The translations under genes were made by a program, and so were the position numbers. Below, piece after piece: positions 18,199 through 28,214 of a stretch of 64,000 bases of DNA (position 1 is the first letter of the stretch; every line of letters begins with the position of its first letter). The notes beneath the pieces were generated by a model. It was not told the origin of the DNA. It saw only the letters and a program-made list of their open reading frames with translations, and made no database searches. The DNA is from Tunicatimonas sp964551335 (GTDB taxonomy: Bacteria; Bacteroidota; Bacteroidia; Cytophagales; Cyclobacteriaceae): contig CAZKCO010000017.1 of NCBI GenBank assembly GCA_964551335.1, positions 46,719-110,718 on the forward strand, in the 5' to 3' direction.

Positions 18199-20148
18199 CT
18201 ACCTCACCACAACTTTATGAGTACGGGTCAACCGCTGATCGGTGAAGGTGCGTAAATAATATATGCCAGCGGGCAGTCCCGATAAATCCAGTTCAGTTGT
18301 TTGACGAAACTCCGATCTCAGAATCACTTTCCCGGCAGCATTTATCAGTTGGCAATGCTGTGGTTGAGGAAAACCGCTAATGATGGTCAGTATTCTATCA
18401 GTAGGATTGGGGTAAACGCTTATTTCAGCAGTCTCCTTCCCCTTGGTAGTGGCAGTTATCACGTCTTCAAAAGTGTCAGTCACGAAAATCCGGGAGGTGT
18501 CCTGGTTAGTCAGGTGTAGATTATCAAACCAGAGTTGAGCACTACCAAAGTCTTGCCGCTCGGCTACGATGTCCAACCGATCTACCGCAGTCCAGTCGAA
18601 TTTGCCTTCGGGTTCGTACCATTCTCCGTCCCAGGCTCCCTGTTCGCTAAAGTTTTCCAGTGGAATGTGCACCGAGTGCCACCGCCGGTTAAAGGGCGCG
18701 GCTGCTTCATTAATGGTTACTCCCATACGCCAAGGCAAATCTGTTTCGCTAGTATCACTGTCTACCCAGCGAATATCGAAGCTCAGCGAAGGATCGGTGC
18801 CCCGAATGATAAAGTTCAGCGCGTAATCTTGGGCTACTAACTGAGACAAGTCCTTATCGGGTACGAAATCAAAACTAATAGTATTGTACTGGGTAGCACC
18901 CCGCCAGTAGAGGGCGTAGTTTCCGTTATTCGGTTCATCCTCCGAATAGTAGTTAACCGTACCATCAGAATAAGAAGACAGGAAAATCTGCTCACCGGCA
19001 AAATCAGTATACAGATTGAACCCCGTACTATCGGGCCGAAGCTGGTACTCTGTTTGAGGGGGAACCATAAAATCCAGGGCTTTCAGTAAGGCTACATTCA
19101 GGTCGTGATCAAACAAGTCATTTCCTCCAGCCTCAAACAGACCAAAGCCTCCGTGGTAATCCCAACTCGTCCAGGGTATATCGTGCTCCTCTAGCGCTTG
19201 CCGTACCGTTTCGTACCAAAACACCCGCGACGAATCATCGCTGTTAGGAATATAGACTCCGAATTCACCGCAGAAAACCGGTACCTGCCGCTCCTGCTTA
19301 AAGCGGACTGCAATTTCGATCAGTGACCTTACTGTTTCCACCCGTCCTTCTTGGGCGTAATTATTGAAAGAAAACTCAATCCAGCTGCCATGCAGACTGC
19401 TGGGAAACTCCGGCATCTGATTAGCTTGATACGGAAAAGGAACCTGACTAAGCGGTTGCATAGATGGGCTTACCCAGGTGGCTCCCTGATGGGTGAAGAT
19501 GAAAGGATCGTAAAAGTGAAAGGTGTAAATCAGATTATCATCTTTGTACTCGGGCATTTCATCCAGGTTATGATAGCTGTTCCAGTTAGCCGGACCCACA
19601 ATAATGGTATGCTTGCTATCCACCGCCCGAATGGCTTGTATTACATCACCCTGAATCTGGTTCCAGACTTCGTCGGCAATACCGTGGGGCTCGTTAAGTA
19701 CTTCGTAGTAAAGATACTCCGAACGATTACGATAGCGTTCGGCCACCTGCGGCCATACTTTCATCAGCACCTCTCCTATCTTTGGGTCGGTACTTTCGGC
19801 CGGATCAAATGTGTGGTTATCCAGAATGAGGTGCATCTCTAACGCTTCGCTCCAGTCAATTACCTGATCCAGAAAATCGTAGAACAGTGGATCAACTGTG
19901 TAATTGGGTGCACCGCTGGTCATATAGTGCAGATTGATCGGCAGACGAATCACATCACAACCCAGACTCTGAATCTGTTCAAAATCCCGCTTGGTATAAC
20001 GCGAGAACTGAATCTGCTGGGCACTGCCCGCCTGAAACCAGCCGGTTAAATTTACCCCTCGCTGAAACGGCACATCCTGCCCCCGAGCAAATGGTATGGT
20101 TAATAAACTCAAAAATAATAGTAGGCAAAAGCCGTTCATGCTCATCAT
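18199..20148 (-). CDS. GH5 glycoside hydrolase with CBM-like domain and T9SS sorting domain
   Basis: 649 residues. After a signal peptide, a GH5 catalytic domain (about 25-330) carries RLPINLHYM, the acid/base Glu in YYEVLNEPHG and the nucleophile Glu in VFCGEFGVY. A beta-sandwich region (about 375-540, ISFDFVPDKDLSQL...LWFDNLHL) resembles carbohydrate-binding modules. The C-terminus ISVYPNPTDRILTI...GIYYLRTFTD...KVVVR is a type A sorting domain for the type IX secretion system, so the enzyme should be secreted or surface attached. The substrate is probably a beta-1,4-glucan or mannan. Confidence 0.92.
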   Translation of the reverse strand: MMSMNGFCLLLFLSLLTIPFARGQDVPFQRGVNLTGWFQAGSAQQIQFSRYTKRDFEQIQSLGCDVIRLPINLHYMTSGAPNYTVDPLFYDFLDQVIDWSEALEMHLILDNHTFDPAESTDPKIGEVLMKVWPQVAERYRNRSEYLYYEVLNEPHGIADEVWNQIQGDVIQAIRAVDSKHTIIVGPANWNSYHNLDEMPEYKDDNLIYTFHFYDPFIFTHQGATWVSPSMQPLSQVPFPYQANQMPEFPSSLHGSWIEFSFNNYAQEGRVETVRSLIEIAVRFKQERQVPVFCGEFGVYIPNSDDSSRVFWYETVRQALEEHDIPWTSWDYHGGFGLFEAGGNDLFDHDLNVALLKALDFMVPPQTEYQLRPDSTGFNLYTDFAGEQIFLSSYSDGTVNYYSEDEPNNGNYALYWRGATQYNTISFDFVPDKDLSQLVAQDYALNFIIRGTDPSLSFDIRWVDSDTSETDLPWRMGVTINEAAAPFNRRWHSVHIPLENFSEQGAWDGEWYEPEGKFDWTAVDRLDIVAERQDFGSAQLWFDNLHLTNQDTSRIFVTDTFEDVITATTKGKETAEISVYPNPTDRILTIISGFPQPQHCQLINAAGKVILRSEFRQTTELDLSGLPAGIYYLRTFTDQRLTRTHKVVVR

Positions 20149-20268
20149 TCAGAGTTTTGTCAGCTCCTGAAGATAATAACTTCTTACCAACCACCCTAAC
20201 AATCTAGTACTTGTGCAAACTCAGTAAATCATATACCTTGTAACAAGCTCATAAATGCTACCCGACCT

Positions 20269-21033
20269 ATGATGTTATTATTGATACTGTTCTGTTTTAG
20301 TACTTCTTTACTAGCTCAGCAGCCTTCTATTGAATCTGGTGTTTACCGATGGAATGAAGCCGAAATTACTTCCTCGGATATCCGGGCTCGTCGGCACTTT
20401 TTTAAAGGAAGTACTCTTGATTTAGCCTATCTGGAACTGCACGCCACCACCTTAGCTCCCGGACAGCCATTACACCCTTTGCATTCTCACGAGCAGCGGG
20501 AAGAACTGATTATTATCAAAGCAGGCTCAGTGGAAGTAGCCATTGAGCAGGAGAGACAGGTGTTAGGTCCCGGAAGCGTAGCTTTAGTGATGCCGGGTGA
20601 TCAACATAACCTGACTAATGTGGGATCGGATTCAGCTAGCTTTTACATTTTACTTTACACCGCTAAAGCTAAGTCTGACCCCCAACGAGCAACTGAAGCC
20701 GGAGGCTCGCTGATAGTAAACTGGGAAGATGTTCCCTTCAAAAAGCGGAAAAAGGGCGGATCGCGTTCGTTTTTTGAACGACCCACCGCTATGCTGGAAA
20801 GACTGGAAATGCACGTTACCACCCTCAATCCCGGAATCCAAAGTCATCCGCCCCATACCCATCGCCCAGCTGAGATTATTCTAATGCTTGAGGGGGAAAG
20901 CGAGGAATTTATTGACGGACAATCCTACCGAGCTCAGGCCGGAGATTTATACTTTCTGGGTTCGGAAACGCTCCATACCATTAAGAACACCGGCAAACAA
21001 CCTTGTACCTACTTCGCCTTCCAGTTTCACTGA
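20269..21033 (+). CDS. exported bicupin protein
   Basis: 254 residues with a signal peptide (LLLILFCFSTSLLAQ). Two cupin barrels: the first has PLHSHEQREELIII and MPGDQHNLTNVG; the second has SHPPHTHRPAEIILMLEG and SETLHTIKNTG. Both keep the His/Glu metal ligands. The overall pattern resembles (S)-ureidoglycine aminohydrolase-like bicupins, but those are generally cytosolic, so I assign no reaction. It is divergent from the GH5 gene with about 120 bp between starts. Confidence 0.85.
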   Translation: MMLLLILFCFSTSLLAQQPSIESGVYRWNEAEITSSDIRARRHFFKGSTLDLAYLELHATTLAPGQPLHPLHSHEQREELIIIKAGSVEVAIEQERQVLGPGSVALVMPGDQHNLTNVGSDSASFYILLYTAKAKSDPQRATEAGGSLIVNWEDVPFKKRKKGGSRSFFERPTAMLERLEMHVTTLNPGIQSHPPHTHRPAEIILMLEGESEEFIDGQSYRAQAGDLYFLGSETLHTIKNTGKQPCTYFAFQFH

Positions 21034-21143
21034 AACGTTCTATTCTATTTTAGCTCTTTGCACCAGGCTTTTTATTCAGAAGTGTCGGGATCAGTTCAAA
21101 CTATGTTCGTAACCAACCCGTTATTGACATACTGAACTATTGA

Positions 21144-22376
21144 ATGAATATGGATTTACGTACACTTTTCTGGCGATTCCTGAGTATTGGAACAATAAGT
21201 AGCCTGTTGTTTGTGCTAAGCTGTGGTAATAACGACGACACGCTGAACACTAATTCCAACCCACCGACACTGCCGGATTTGGGGCAATTTGAGTTAGTAC
21301 CAGCTTATCCTAATTTATCGTTTACCCGTCCGGTGGATTACCAACACGCTGGCGACGGCAGCGACCGGGTATTTGTGGTTGAACAACGCGGAGTGATCAC
21401 TGTCTTTACCGATGATGCTGCCACCGATCAGAGCGCCACTTTTCTGGATATTTCCGGAGCGGTAGATGATCAGAGTAACGAGGAAGGTCTTCTGGGTCTC
21501 GCCTTTCATCCCAACTATTCCTCTAACGGCTACTTCTACGTTAATTATACCGTAAACAATCCGGCCCGCACTCGTATTTCCCGTTTTTCAGTGTCGGCGG
21601 GAAATCCTGATCAAGCAGATCCAAATAGTGAGCAGGTTTTACTCGAGTTTGGCCAGCCTTTTGGAAACCATAACGGTGGTCAGTTAGGATTTGGACCCGA
21701 CGGATACCTGTATATTGCCGTAGGCGACGGTGGTTCGGCCGGAGACCCTGAGGAAAATGGAGAAGACCTTACTACATTGTTAGGAAGCATACTGCGGATT
21801 GATGTTGACCAAACATCGGGCAACCTACCCTACGCCATTCCGGCAGATAATCCCTTTGCGGGCAATGGACAGGGAATTCGGGAAGAAATTTACGCCTACG
21901 GGTTGCGTAATCCCTGGCGCTTTAGTTTTGACTCCCAAACCGGGCAGCTTTGGACCGGTGATGTGGGGCAAAATGCTATGGAAGAAGTAAATATCATTGA
22001 AAACGGAGGAAACTACGGTTGGAATACCACCGAAGGTGATCTTTGTTTTGATCCGGATAATAACTGTGACACGCAGGGAATTACCTTACCGGTACTTACT
22101 TATCGCCACGATCAGGGCGACCGATCTGTTACTGGCGGCTTTGTGTACCGGGGAACCGAACTACCCGAATTGGCAGGACGATACATCTACGCCGATTTTA
22201 TATCGGGACGGGTTTGGGCCGCTGACGTTAGCGATTTGACCAGTCCCAGCGTTCACCAATTAGTTGATACCAATCTGGGCATATCTTCTTTTGGTGTAAA
22301 TGCTGGTGAGGAGCTCTTCATCTGTGCATTTGATGGACAAATCTACCAACTCGATCAGGCTACAACTCCCAATTAA
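21144..22376 (+). CDS. PQQ-dependent-type sugar dehydrogenase lipoprotein
   Basis: 410 residues. The N-terminus ends in a lipobox LLFVLSCGNN. The six-bladed propeller of the glucose/sorbosone dehydrogenase family is visible: DGSDRVFVVEQRGVITVF, EEGLLGLAFHPNYSSNGYFY, HNGGQLGFGPDGYLYIAVGDG, YAYGLRNPWRFSFD, WTGDVGQNAMEEVNII, and a final PVLTYRHD..RSVTGGFVYRG. It would oxidise sugars or polyols in the periplasm; PQQ may be scavenged, since no PQQ synthesis genes are nearby. The PSD1 and DUF1501 genes downstream lie in the same orientation. Confidence 0.92.
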   Translation: MNMDLRTLFWRFLSIGTISSLLFVLSCGNNDDTLNTNSNPPTLPDLGQFELVPAYPNLSFTRPVDYQHAGDGSDRVFVVEQRGVITVFTDDAATDQSATFLDISGAVDDQSNEEGLLGLAFHPNYSSNGYFYVNYTVNNPARTRISRFSVSAGNPDQADPNSEQVLLEFGQPFGNHNGGQLGFGPDGYLYIAVGDGGSAGDPEENGEDLTTLLGSILRIDVDQTSGNLPYAIPADNPFAGNGQGIREEIYAYGLRNPWRFSFDSQTGQLWTGDVGQNAMEEVNIIENGGNYGWNTTEGDLCFDPDNNCDTQGITLPVLTYRHDQGDRSVTGGFVYRGTELPELAGRYIYADFISGRVWAADVSDLTSPSVHQLVDTNLGISSFGVNAGEELFICAFDGQIYQLDQATTPN

Positions 22377-22472
22377 TCGTTCATTGTTAAATTTCTGCCA
22401 AGAAATTTACTACCATATTTATAACTTTTCGGTGAATGAATGGTTAGCTTGGTATACTTAATCTTTGAGAAG

Positions 22473-22922
22473 ATGAAGCCAGAAACAACCAAGGCCTATC
22501 AATCCAAGTTTGATCCTATCTCATTTTTTTTTACTGCTATTATCGGCGTTGCTTTAGCGCTTGTACTTCTCTTCTTTACCAATGACCTGTTGATCAGTAG
22601 TATTGCTTTTCTGATAGTTATGGCCCTGGCCGCCACTTTTTGCTTCAGCCTACGTTATGTCATTAAAGATCATTACCTGTGTATCTCCTCCCTGTTTTCC
22701 AGCAGAAAAATCGATACCTTTCAGATTAGTAGCTTACATTGGGTTGGCGGCACTCCCGAAATGACTCAGTTATCTAGTTTTTCGCGCCAGCGTCTGCGCA
22801 TTGTGTATGGATATGGCGAGTATACCGATGTGTCTCCCCGAGATGCTCATTGCTTCGTAAAGTCGCTTATATCGATTAATCCTATGATCCAATTCCGCCA
22901 GGGCGCGCTTATGCAGGATTAG
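22473..22922 (+). CDS. small membrane protein with PH-like domain
   Basis: About 149 residues from the ATG at 22473 (an upstream ATG at 22440 would add 11 residues of less typical sequence). Two adjacent hydrophobic segments (FFFTAIIGVALALVLLFF and a second about ten residues later) precede a C-terminal beta-rich domain (YLCISSLFSSRKIDTFQISS; YTDVSPRDAHCFVKSL) like the bacterial PH domains found after paired helices. Function unknown. The gene sits between the sugar dehydrogenase and the PSD1 cytochrome gene. Confidence 0.7.
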   Translation: MKPETTKAYQSKFDPISFFFTAIIGVALALVLLFFTNDLLISSIAFLIVMALAATFCFSLRYVIKDHYLCISSLFSSRKIDTFQISSLHWVGGTPEMTQLSSFSRQRLRIVYGYGEYTDVSPRDAHCFVKSLISINPMIQFRQGALMQD

Positions 22923-22978
22923 CATCCCTTTGCGGGTATAGTTGTGCTGCATAAGCAAAGTGCTTATATTTATCAGCA

Positions 22979-25831
22979 ATGCAGTACAACGACTGGACCT
23001 GGATACTTCAATTCTTTGGAAGGCTACACCCTCTGGTAGTACACTTCCCCATTGCCCTACTAATCGTAGCGGCCTTCTTTGAGTTGCTTACCATCAACGG
23101 AAAGCGAATCGGTCTTCGGGAAAGCATCCGTTGGTTAGTATTTTTAGGTGCTATTTCTGCTTTAGTGGCTACTGCTTTCGGCTGGCTACTCCAATCTACC
23201 GATGATTATGCCGGTAGCCTGGTACAATCCCACCAAAACTTCGGGATTGCCACTGCCGTACTGGCACTCCTCAGTGCCTACCTTCTTCACCAATCTCAGC
23301 GGAGAGAATCTTTACGCAAATCCTATCGCTTTTTACTACTAGCTTCCGTGGGCACCCTAACGGTAGCCGGGCATTTAGGGGCGAACCTCACCCACGGCGA
23401 AGATTATCTTACCAGTACTTTTCCGGGCAGTGAGGATCACTACGACCGAAGCGAGTTCTCTACACTACTGGCTGAACTTCGTCCCCAAGACTCCTTATCA
23501 CTTGATCAGCAAGATGAATTGAACCTAAAGGTCCGAGGAATTTTTGCTCACAATTGCTATCAGTGCCACAGTGAGCTAAAGCAAAAGGGGGAATTGGTGT
23601 TAGAAACAGAAGATGGGGTCATGGCCGGGGGAGAATCGGGAGTAGCTGTTATTCCCGGGAAAGCCGAAGAAAGCGAACTGTTTCGGCGGATTACCTTATC
23701 ACCCGATCATGACGAAGTAATGCCCAAGAAAGGCAAAGTGCTAAAGTCGGAAGAAATTGCGCTGATTAAGCTGTGGATTGACCGCGGTGCCCATTGGGCC
23801 GATGCCCAGTTGAAAGTCTTCCCCGAAGCTGAATTGGCCCTTACCCCGCCTGAACTGCCCGCTTCCAATCAGCAAATATCCCATCCGATTGATCGGATTG
23901 TGGACGATTATTTTACCAATCAGAATACTGACTGGCCGGAAGTGGTCGACGACCGCACCTTCGTTCGTAGGGCCTATTTAGATATTGTCGGATTACTTCC
24001 TCCCCCTTCCGCGGTAGAGGAATTTGTTAGTGCTACGTCTCCCAATAAACGAACCGAGTTAATTGATGAATTACTAGCTGATTCTCACAACTATACCCAG
24101 CACTGGATCAGTTTCTGGAATGATCTGTTACGAAATGACTATTCGGGAACCGGCTTTATCACCGGTGGGCGACGGCAAATTACCAGTTGGCTCTACAACG
24201 CGCTGTTAGAAAATATGCCCTACGAGCAGATGGTACGAGAACTAGCCGACCCCACCGAAGAATCGGAAGGCTTTATTAAAGGCATCCGCTGGCGGGGAGT
24301 GGTCAATGCCAGTCAAACCACGGAGATGCAGGCCGCTCAGAATATTGGCCAGTCGCTGATGGGTCTGAATCTGAAATGTGCCTCCTGCCATAACAGCTTT
24401 GTAAGCAATCTTACCCTATCGCAGGCTTATGGATTTGCCAATATCTTCTCGGATAGCACCCTGGAACTTTACCGCTGCGATAAACCCACCGGCAAAATGG
24501 CGCAGGTCAGTTTTGTCTACCCCGAACTGGGAGCCATTGATGCAGAAACCCTGGAAGCTCGTTTAGAACAACTGGCCGATGTGCTGGTAACTCCCGAAAA
24601 CGGACGACTCTACCGCACCATGACTAATCGTATTTGGGAACGGCTACTGGGCCGGGGCATTATTGAACCGCTGGATGAAATGGACAACACTCCCTGGAAT
24701 GCCACCTTACTGGATTGGATAGCCGCTGATTTCAGGGACAATGGCTCAGATCTGAAGCGATTGATCCGCACCATCATGACATCCCGAACTTATCAGCTTC
24801 CATCCGTTACGTACGAAGAAATAGCTGATCTACAATCAGATGATTATCGTTTTCTAGGACCAGCACGCCGCCGTTTAAGTGCCGAACAGTTTGCCGATGC
24901 CATTAGCCAGGTGGTTGCTCCGGTGTATTATGCTACTGCTTATGATCCTCAACAGGAAGAATTAGCCGCCCAACGAATCTGGTTTAGAGAAATTGAGTTT
25001 GATCGTGATGTATTGCCCAAGCCCGGCAAACGCTACTTCCGTCACGTGTTCAGCTTGCCCGACGAAGAAATCCAACAAGCCCAGAGCCTCATCTCGGTAG
25101 ATCACTCCTTTAAGCTCTTTCTCAACGATCAACCGGTTTCGGAAGGAGCTGATTGGCGAAAAGTGCAGGTAGCCGAAGTGAAAGATATACTACAAGCTGG
25201 TGATAACATTATTGCAGTGGAAGGAATGAATGAAGGCAGTATTCCTAACCCGGCGGGTTTGTTATTCGCCTTGCAAATTCAGTACGCCAGTGGTGCTACC
25301 GATACCATTTTCTCCCACACTGAATGGAAAAGCACGAACGAGCCTCCGGCGGATGGTTGGACTAGTCTCAGCTATGATGATAGCGACTGGAAAGAATCGC
25401 GTAACTACGGCACCAAGCACTGGGGAAAATTAGTGAATTTTACGTTGGAGGAGGGTTCGGAAACTCCTCGGTTTGCCCGGGCTTCTCTAGTACAACTCGA
25501 TCCTTTTCTGAAAGCTTTGGGTCGCCCCACCCGCGAAAACGTAGCCACTTCTCGCGACGATCAGGCCACACTCTTACAGGCTTTAGAGCTTACCAACGGA
25601 GAGTTCTTCAATCAGGTGCTGACTGAAGGAGCCGAACGCTGGATGGATTCCGGTACCAACTCCGAATCATTAGTACAAAACCTATATCAACAAGCTTTAT
25701 GTCGAGATGCTACGGAAGAAGAGTCAAGAGTTTTGGTTGCTGCTTTAGGCGATTCTCCTGACGACCCACAAGCCTTGCAGGATGTTCTGTGGGCCACCTT
25801 GCTTTTACCCGAATTTCAATTTATTTATTAA
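22979..25831 (+). CDS. PSD1-type multidomain membrane cytochrome (DUF2231-like/PSCyt1/DUF1549/DUF1553)
   Basis: 950 residues. Four membrane segments form a DUF2231-like N-terminus (about 8-130, FFGRLHPLVVHFPIALLIVA). A cytochrome c-like Planctomycete domain follows with the haem motif CYQCH (about 193). DUF1549 (RAYLDIVGLLPPPSAVEEFV) contains a second CASCH, and DUF1553 (YRTMTNRIWERLLGRGI...PWNATLLDWIA) ends the protein, with a lectin-like insert between. Such proteins pair with DUF1501 proteins and are thought to take part in oxidative polysaccharide or sugar breakdown; this is inferred. Confidence 0.92.
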   Translation: MQYNDWTWILQFFGRLHPLVVHFPIALLIVAAFFELLTINGKRIGLRESIRWLVFLGAISALVATAFGWLLQSTDDYAGSLVQSHQNFGIATAVLALLSAYLLHQSQRRESLRKSYRFLLLASVGTLTVAGHLGANLTHGEDYLTSTFPGSEDHYDRSEFSTLLAELRPQDSLSLDQQDELNLKVRGIFAHNCYQCHSELKQKGELVLETEDGVMAGGESGVAVIPGKAEESELFRRITLSPDHDEVMPKKGKVLKSEEIALIKLWIDRGAHWADAQLKVFPEAELALTPPELPASNQQISHPIDRIVDDYFTNQNTDWPEVVDDRTFVRRAYLDIVGLLPPPSAVEEFVSATSPNKRTELIDELLADSHNYTQHWISFWNDLLRNDYSGTGFITGGRRQITSWLYNALLENMPYEQMVRELADPTEESEGFIKGIRWRGVVNASQTTEMQAAQNIGQSLMGLNLKCASCHNSFVSNLTLSQAYGFANIFSDSTLELYRCDKPTGKMAQVSFVYPELGAIDAETLEARLEQLADVLVTPENGRLYRTMTNRIWERLLGRGIIEPLDEMDNTPWNATLLDWIAADFRDNGSDLKRLIRTIMTSRTYQLPSVTYEEIADLQSDDYRFLGPARRRLSAEQFADAISQVVAPVYYATAYDPQQEELAAQRIWFREIEFDRDVLPKPGKRYFRHVFSLPDEEIQQAQSLISVDHSFKLFLNDQPVSEGADWRKVQVAEVKDILQAGDNIIAVEGMNEGSIPNPAGLLFALQIQYASGATDTIFSHTEWKSTNEPPADGWTSLSYDDSDWKESRNYGTKHWGKLVNFTLEEGSETPRFARASLVQLDPFLKALGRPTRENVATSRDDQATLLQALELTNGEFFNQVLTEGAERWMDSGTNSESLVQNLYQQALCRDATEEESRVLVAALGDSPDDPQALQDVLWATLLLPEFQFIY

Positions 25832-25973
25832 TAACAGGTATGGTACAACAAATTTATCCTAAATGAGATGAATAATATGGTCGCGTTGCAAACACGCCCA
25901 GGTTTGTTCAGTATCTACAAGCTAGTGCGCGTTTATAACGCTTACGGCCAACTTTTAACTAATAGTCATTCCT

Positions 25974-27407
25974 ATGCAAAACCCATATAAAGATACCCGC
26001 CGCGACTTTCTGAAAAAGATGAGTGCTGCCAGCCTGGCCGCCATGGGCACCACTATACCTACGGCTAGCTTCTTAAGCTCCTGCCAAGGCACGCCCCAAA
26101 TTCCATCTACCGCCGATACGGTGATTTTGCTGTGGATGGCCGGGGGCATGGCCCATACCGAAACCTTCGACCCTAAAACTTATGTACCCTACGAAAAAGG
26201 GGTGGAAAGTAAGCGGGTGCTAAGCACATTCCCCAAAGTGCCTACGGCCGTGGATGGATTGTACTTTTCGGAAGGGCTGGAAGGCGTGGGTAGTGTGATG
26301 GATAGAGGTGCGATTGTTCGTTCCTACCGCTCGGCCGATTTAGGACATATTTTACACACCCGCCATCAGTATCACTGGCATACCTGCTACGAACCACCCC
26401 AATCAGTGCAAGCCCCGCACATTGGAGCCTGGATAGCCAAAGAGTTAGGCCCGGTAAATCCCGTAATTCCCCCTTTTATTGCCGTGGGCCAACGGTTTAC
26501 GGTGGGCGAAGCCGAAGAGCTCAAAGCCTTTCATTCAGCAGGATTTTTGGGTAGCGAATACGGCCCGTTCCTGATTCCTGACCCGGCATCAGGTTTGGAT
26601 AGTGTGCGTCCGCCCCAGGGCATGACGACCCAGCGATTTGAAGCCCGCAATAAGCTGTATCAGCAACTAGTAGAAAAGAGCCCGATGCGAGACCACGGTA
26701 GTGGTTACCAGAAAGAATCGCTAATGCGCTCAATGGAACAAGCCTACCGATTATTAAACTCCCCCGAAGCCAAAGCCTTTGACTTGAGTCAGGAGCCGAA
26801 AGATAACTACGATGCCTACAATACCGGACGCTTTGGCTTAGGCTGCTTACTCGCCAAACGACTAACCCAGCAGGGAGCCCGTTTTATCAGTGTTTCTACC
26901 GAATACGAACCCTTCCTGGGTTGGGATACCCACGAAAACGGTCATACCCGACTCGTGAAGATGAAGCAACTGATTGACGAACCCATTGCCCGCCTCATTC
27001 GGGATTTAGATGAAAGCGGGCACCTGGATAGAACGCTGATTGTGCTGGCCAGTGAGTTTAGCCGCGATGCCATTCTGGAAGGGCGACCCGGCGAGAAGGT
27101 TAAAGACCAAGTTAACCAACCCGACGTGATTGAAGACGAAAAGTTCTACGGGATGCACCGCCACTTCACCGACGGTAGCTCTATTTTGCTCTGGGGCGGG
27201 GGCATCAAAAAAGGGTTAGTCTACGGACGAACCGCCGACGAACGTCCCTGCTCATCGGTAGAGAATACAGTGGTGATTGATCAGGTACATCAATCAATTT
27301 ATCATGCGTTGGGTATTCCTCCCGATACCCACTACACCATTGAAGGTAGACCCTTTTATACCACCCCCGATGGGCACGGAGAGCCAGTGTTAGACTGGTT
27401 CGCCTAG
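25974..27407 (+). CDS. DUF1501 protein with Tat-type signal
   Basis: 477 residues. The N-terminus TRRDFLKKMSAASLAAMGTT is a twin-arginine signal. The DUF1501 domain, related to alkaline phosphatase-type sulfatases, has TVILLWMAGGMAHTETFDPK, the FISVSTEYEPFLGWDTHENG metal-type region and LVVLASEFSRDA-like strands ending with GGGIKKGLVYGRTADE. It is the constant partner of PSD1 cytochromes; here it lies 140 bp downstream of one. The enzyme activity is not established for the family. Confidence 0.93.
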   Translation: MQNPYKDTRRDFLKKMSAASLAAMGTTIPTASFLSSCQGTPQIPSTADTVILLWMAGGMAHTETFDPKTYVPYEKGVESKRVLSTFPKVPTAVDGLYFSEGLEGVGSVMDRGAIVRSYRSADLGHILHTRHQYHWHTCYEPPQSVQAPHIGAWIAKELGPVNPVIPPFIAVGQRFTVGEAEELKAFHSAGFLGSEYGPFLIPDPASGLDSVRPPQGMTTQRFEARNKLYQQLVEKSPMRDHGSGYQKESLMRSMEQAYRLLNSPEAKAFDLSQEPKDNYDAYNTGRFGLGCLLAKRLTQQGARFISVSTEYEPFLGWDTHENGHTRLVKMKQLIDEPIARLIRDLDESGHLDRTLIVLASEFSRDAILEGRPGEKVKDQVNQPDVIEDEKFYGMHRHFTDGSSILLWGGGIKKGLVYGRTADERPCSSVENTVVIDQVHQSIYHALGIPPDTHYTIEGRPFYTTPDGHGEPVLDWFA

Positions 27408-27421
27408 TAATAGTTTGAAAT

Positions 27422-28045
27422 ATGACCCAACAGGAAGTATCTCAAATCCTTCGTCAGTTATCGGCTTCGCTTGTATCCGAAATACAAGAGACTGCTTCGG
27501 TAACTACCATTCCCAAGAATACGGAGATACTCCGGGAAGGGCAATACGTGAAAGTAATTCCGTTGGTGCTGAGCGGTTTGGTAAAGGTGGTTTCCCGTCA
27601 GGAAGAAAAAGAACTACTACTATACTATATCAAACCCGCTGAAAGTTGCGTAATGTCCTTTGCTGCCGGCCTCAATCAGGGTCCCAGCCAGGTGTTTGCG
27701 GTTACCGAAACGGATACTACGGCGTTATTGCTTCCCACTGAACAGGTAATTGGCTGGACGCGTCAGCATCCTGATTTTGCCAACCTGTTTTTTGCTCAGT
27801 ACCAGCTTCGCTACACTGAGATGCTTGACACCATCAGTCATTTGCTGTTTGATAAGATGGACAAACGGTTGTACGATTACCTAAAGCAGAAATCGGAACT
27901 AACCGGAGAAAACCCCCTTATTATTTCCCATCGGCAGATTGCCCAGGAGTTAGGCACCGCTCGCGAAGTGGTAAGCCGGGTAATGAAAAAGCTGGAAAAT
28001 GAAGGAAAAGTAAAACAGCATCATCAAAGTATTGAAATTTTTTAG
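27422..28045 (+). CDS. Crp/Fnr-family transcriptional regulator
   Basis: 207 residues. A cyclic-nucleotide-binding-like domain (about 20-125; VLSGLVKVVSRQEEKELLLYY) precedes a winged HTH (about 150-207; LIISHRQIAQELGTAREVVS recognition helix). The PRGEIA-type cAMP motif is absent, and the Cys residues do not form an FNR cluster. The gene begins 14 bp after the DUF1501 stop. Two small membrane protein genes follow, a common arrangement for regulators of this type with DUF2892 proteins. Confidence 0.9.
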   Translation: MTQQEVSQILRQLSASLVSEIQETASVTTIPKNTEILREGQYVKVIPLVLSGLVKVVSRQEEKELLLYYIKPAESCVMSFAAGLNQGPSQVFAVTETDTTALLLPTEQVIGWTRQHPDFANLFFAQYQLRYTEMLDTISHLLFDKMDKRLYDYLKQKSELTGENPLIISHRQIAQELGTAREVVSRVMKKLENEGKVKQHHQSIEIF

Positions 28046-28109
28046 CTATTGGTGACTTCAGTCACTGACTGATAGGAAACGGAGAAGTAACTTTAGGGAA
28101 AAGAATAAA

Positions 28110-28202
28110 ATGAATCGAGTGCTGAAGTTCACCGCCGTTTGCCTGATATGCATTGCCGTTGTGACCGGTCTGGTTCTGCTTATTCAGTATGTTTTATCCT
28201 AA
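28110..28202 (+). CDS. 30-residue single-span membrane protein
   Basis: A short ORF with an ATG at 28110, preceded by AGGGAAAAG. It encodes MNRVLKFTAV, then one hydrophobic span, then a short tail ending VLS. It ends 12 bp before the DUF2892 gene and follows the regulator by 64 bp, so it fits inside the operon. It is too short for family assignment; its composition (one basic N-terminal patch, one span) supports a real small membrane protein. Confidence 0.5.
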   Translation: MNRVLKFTAVCLICIAVVTGLVLLIQYVLS

Positions 28203-28214
28203 ACCCTTACCATC

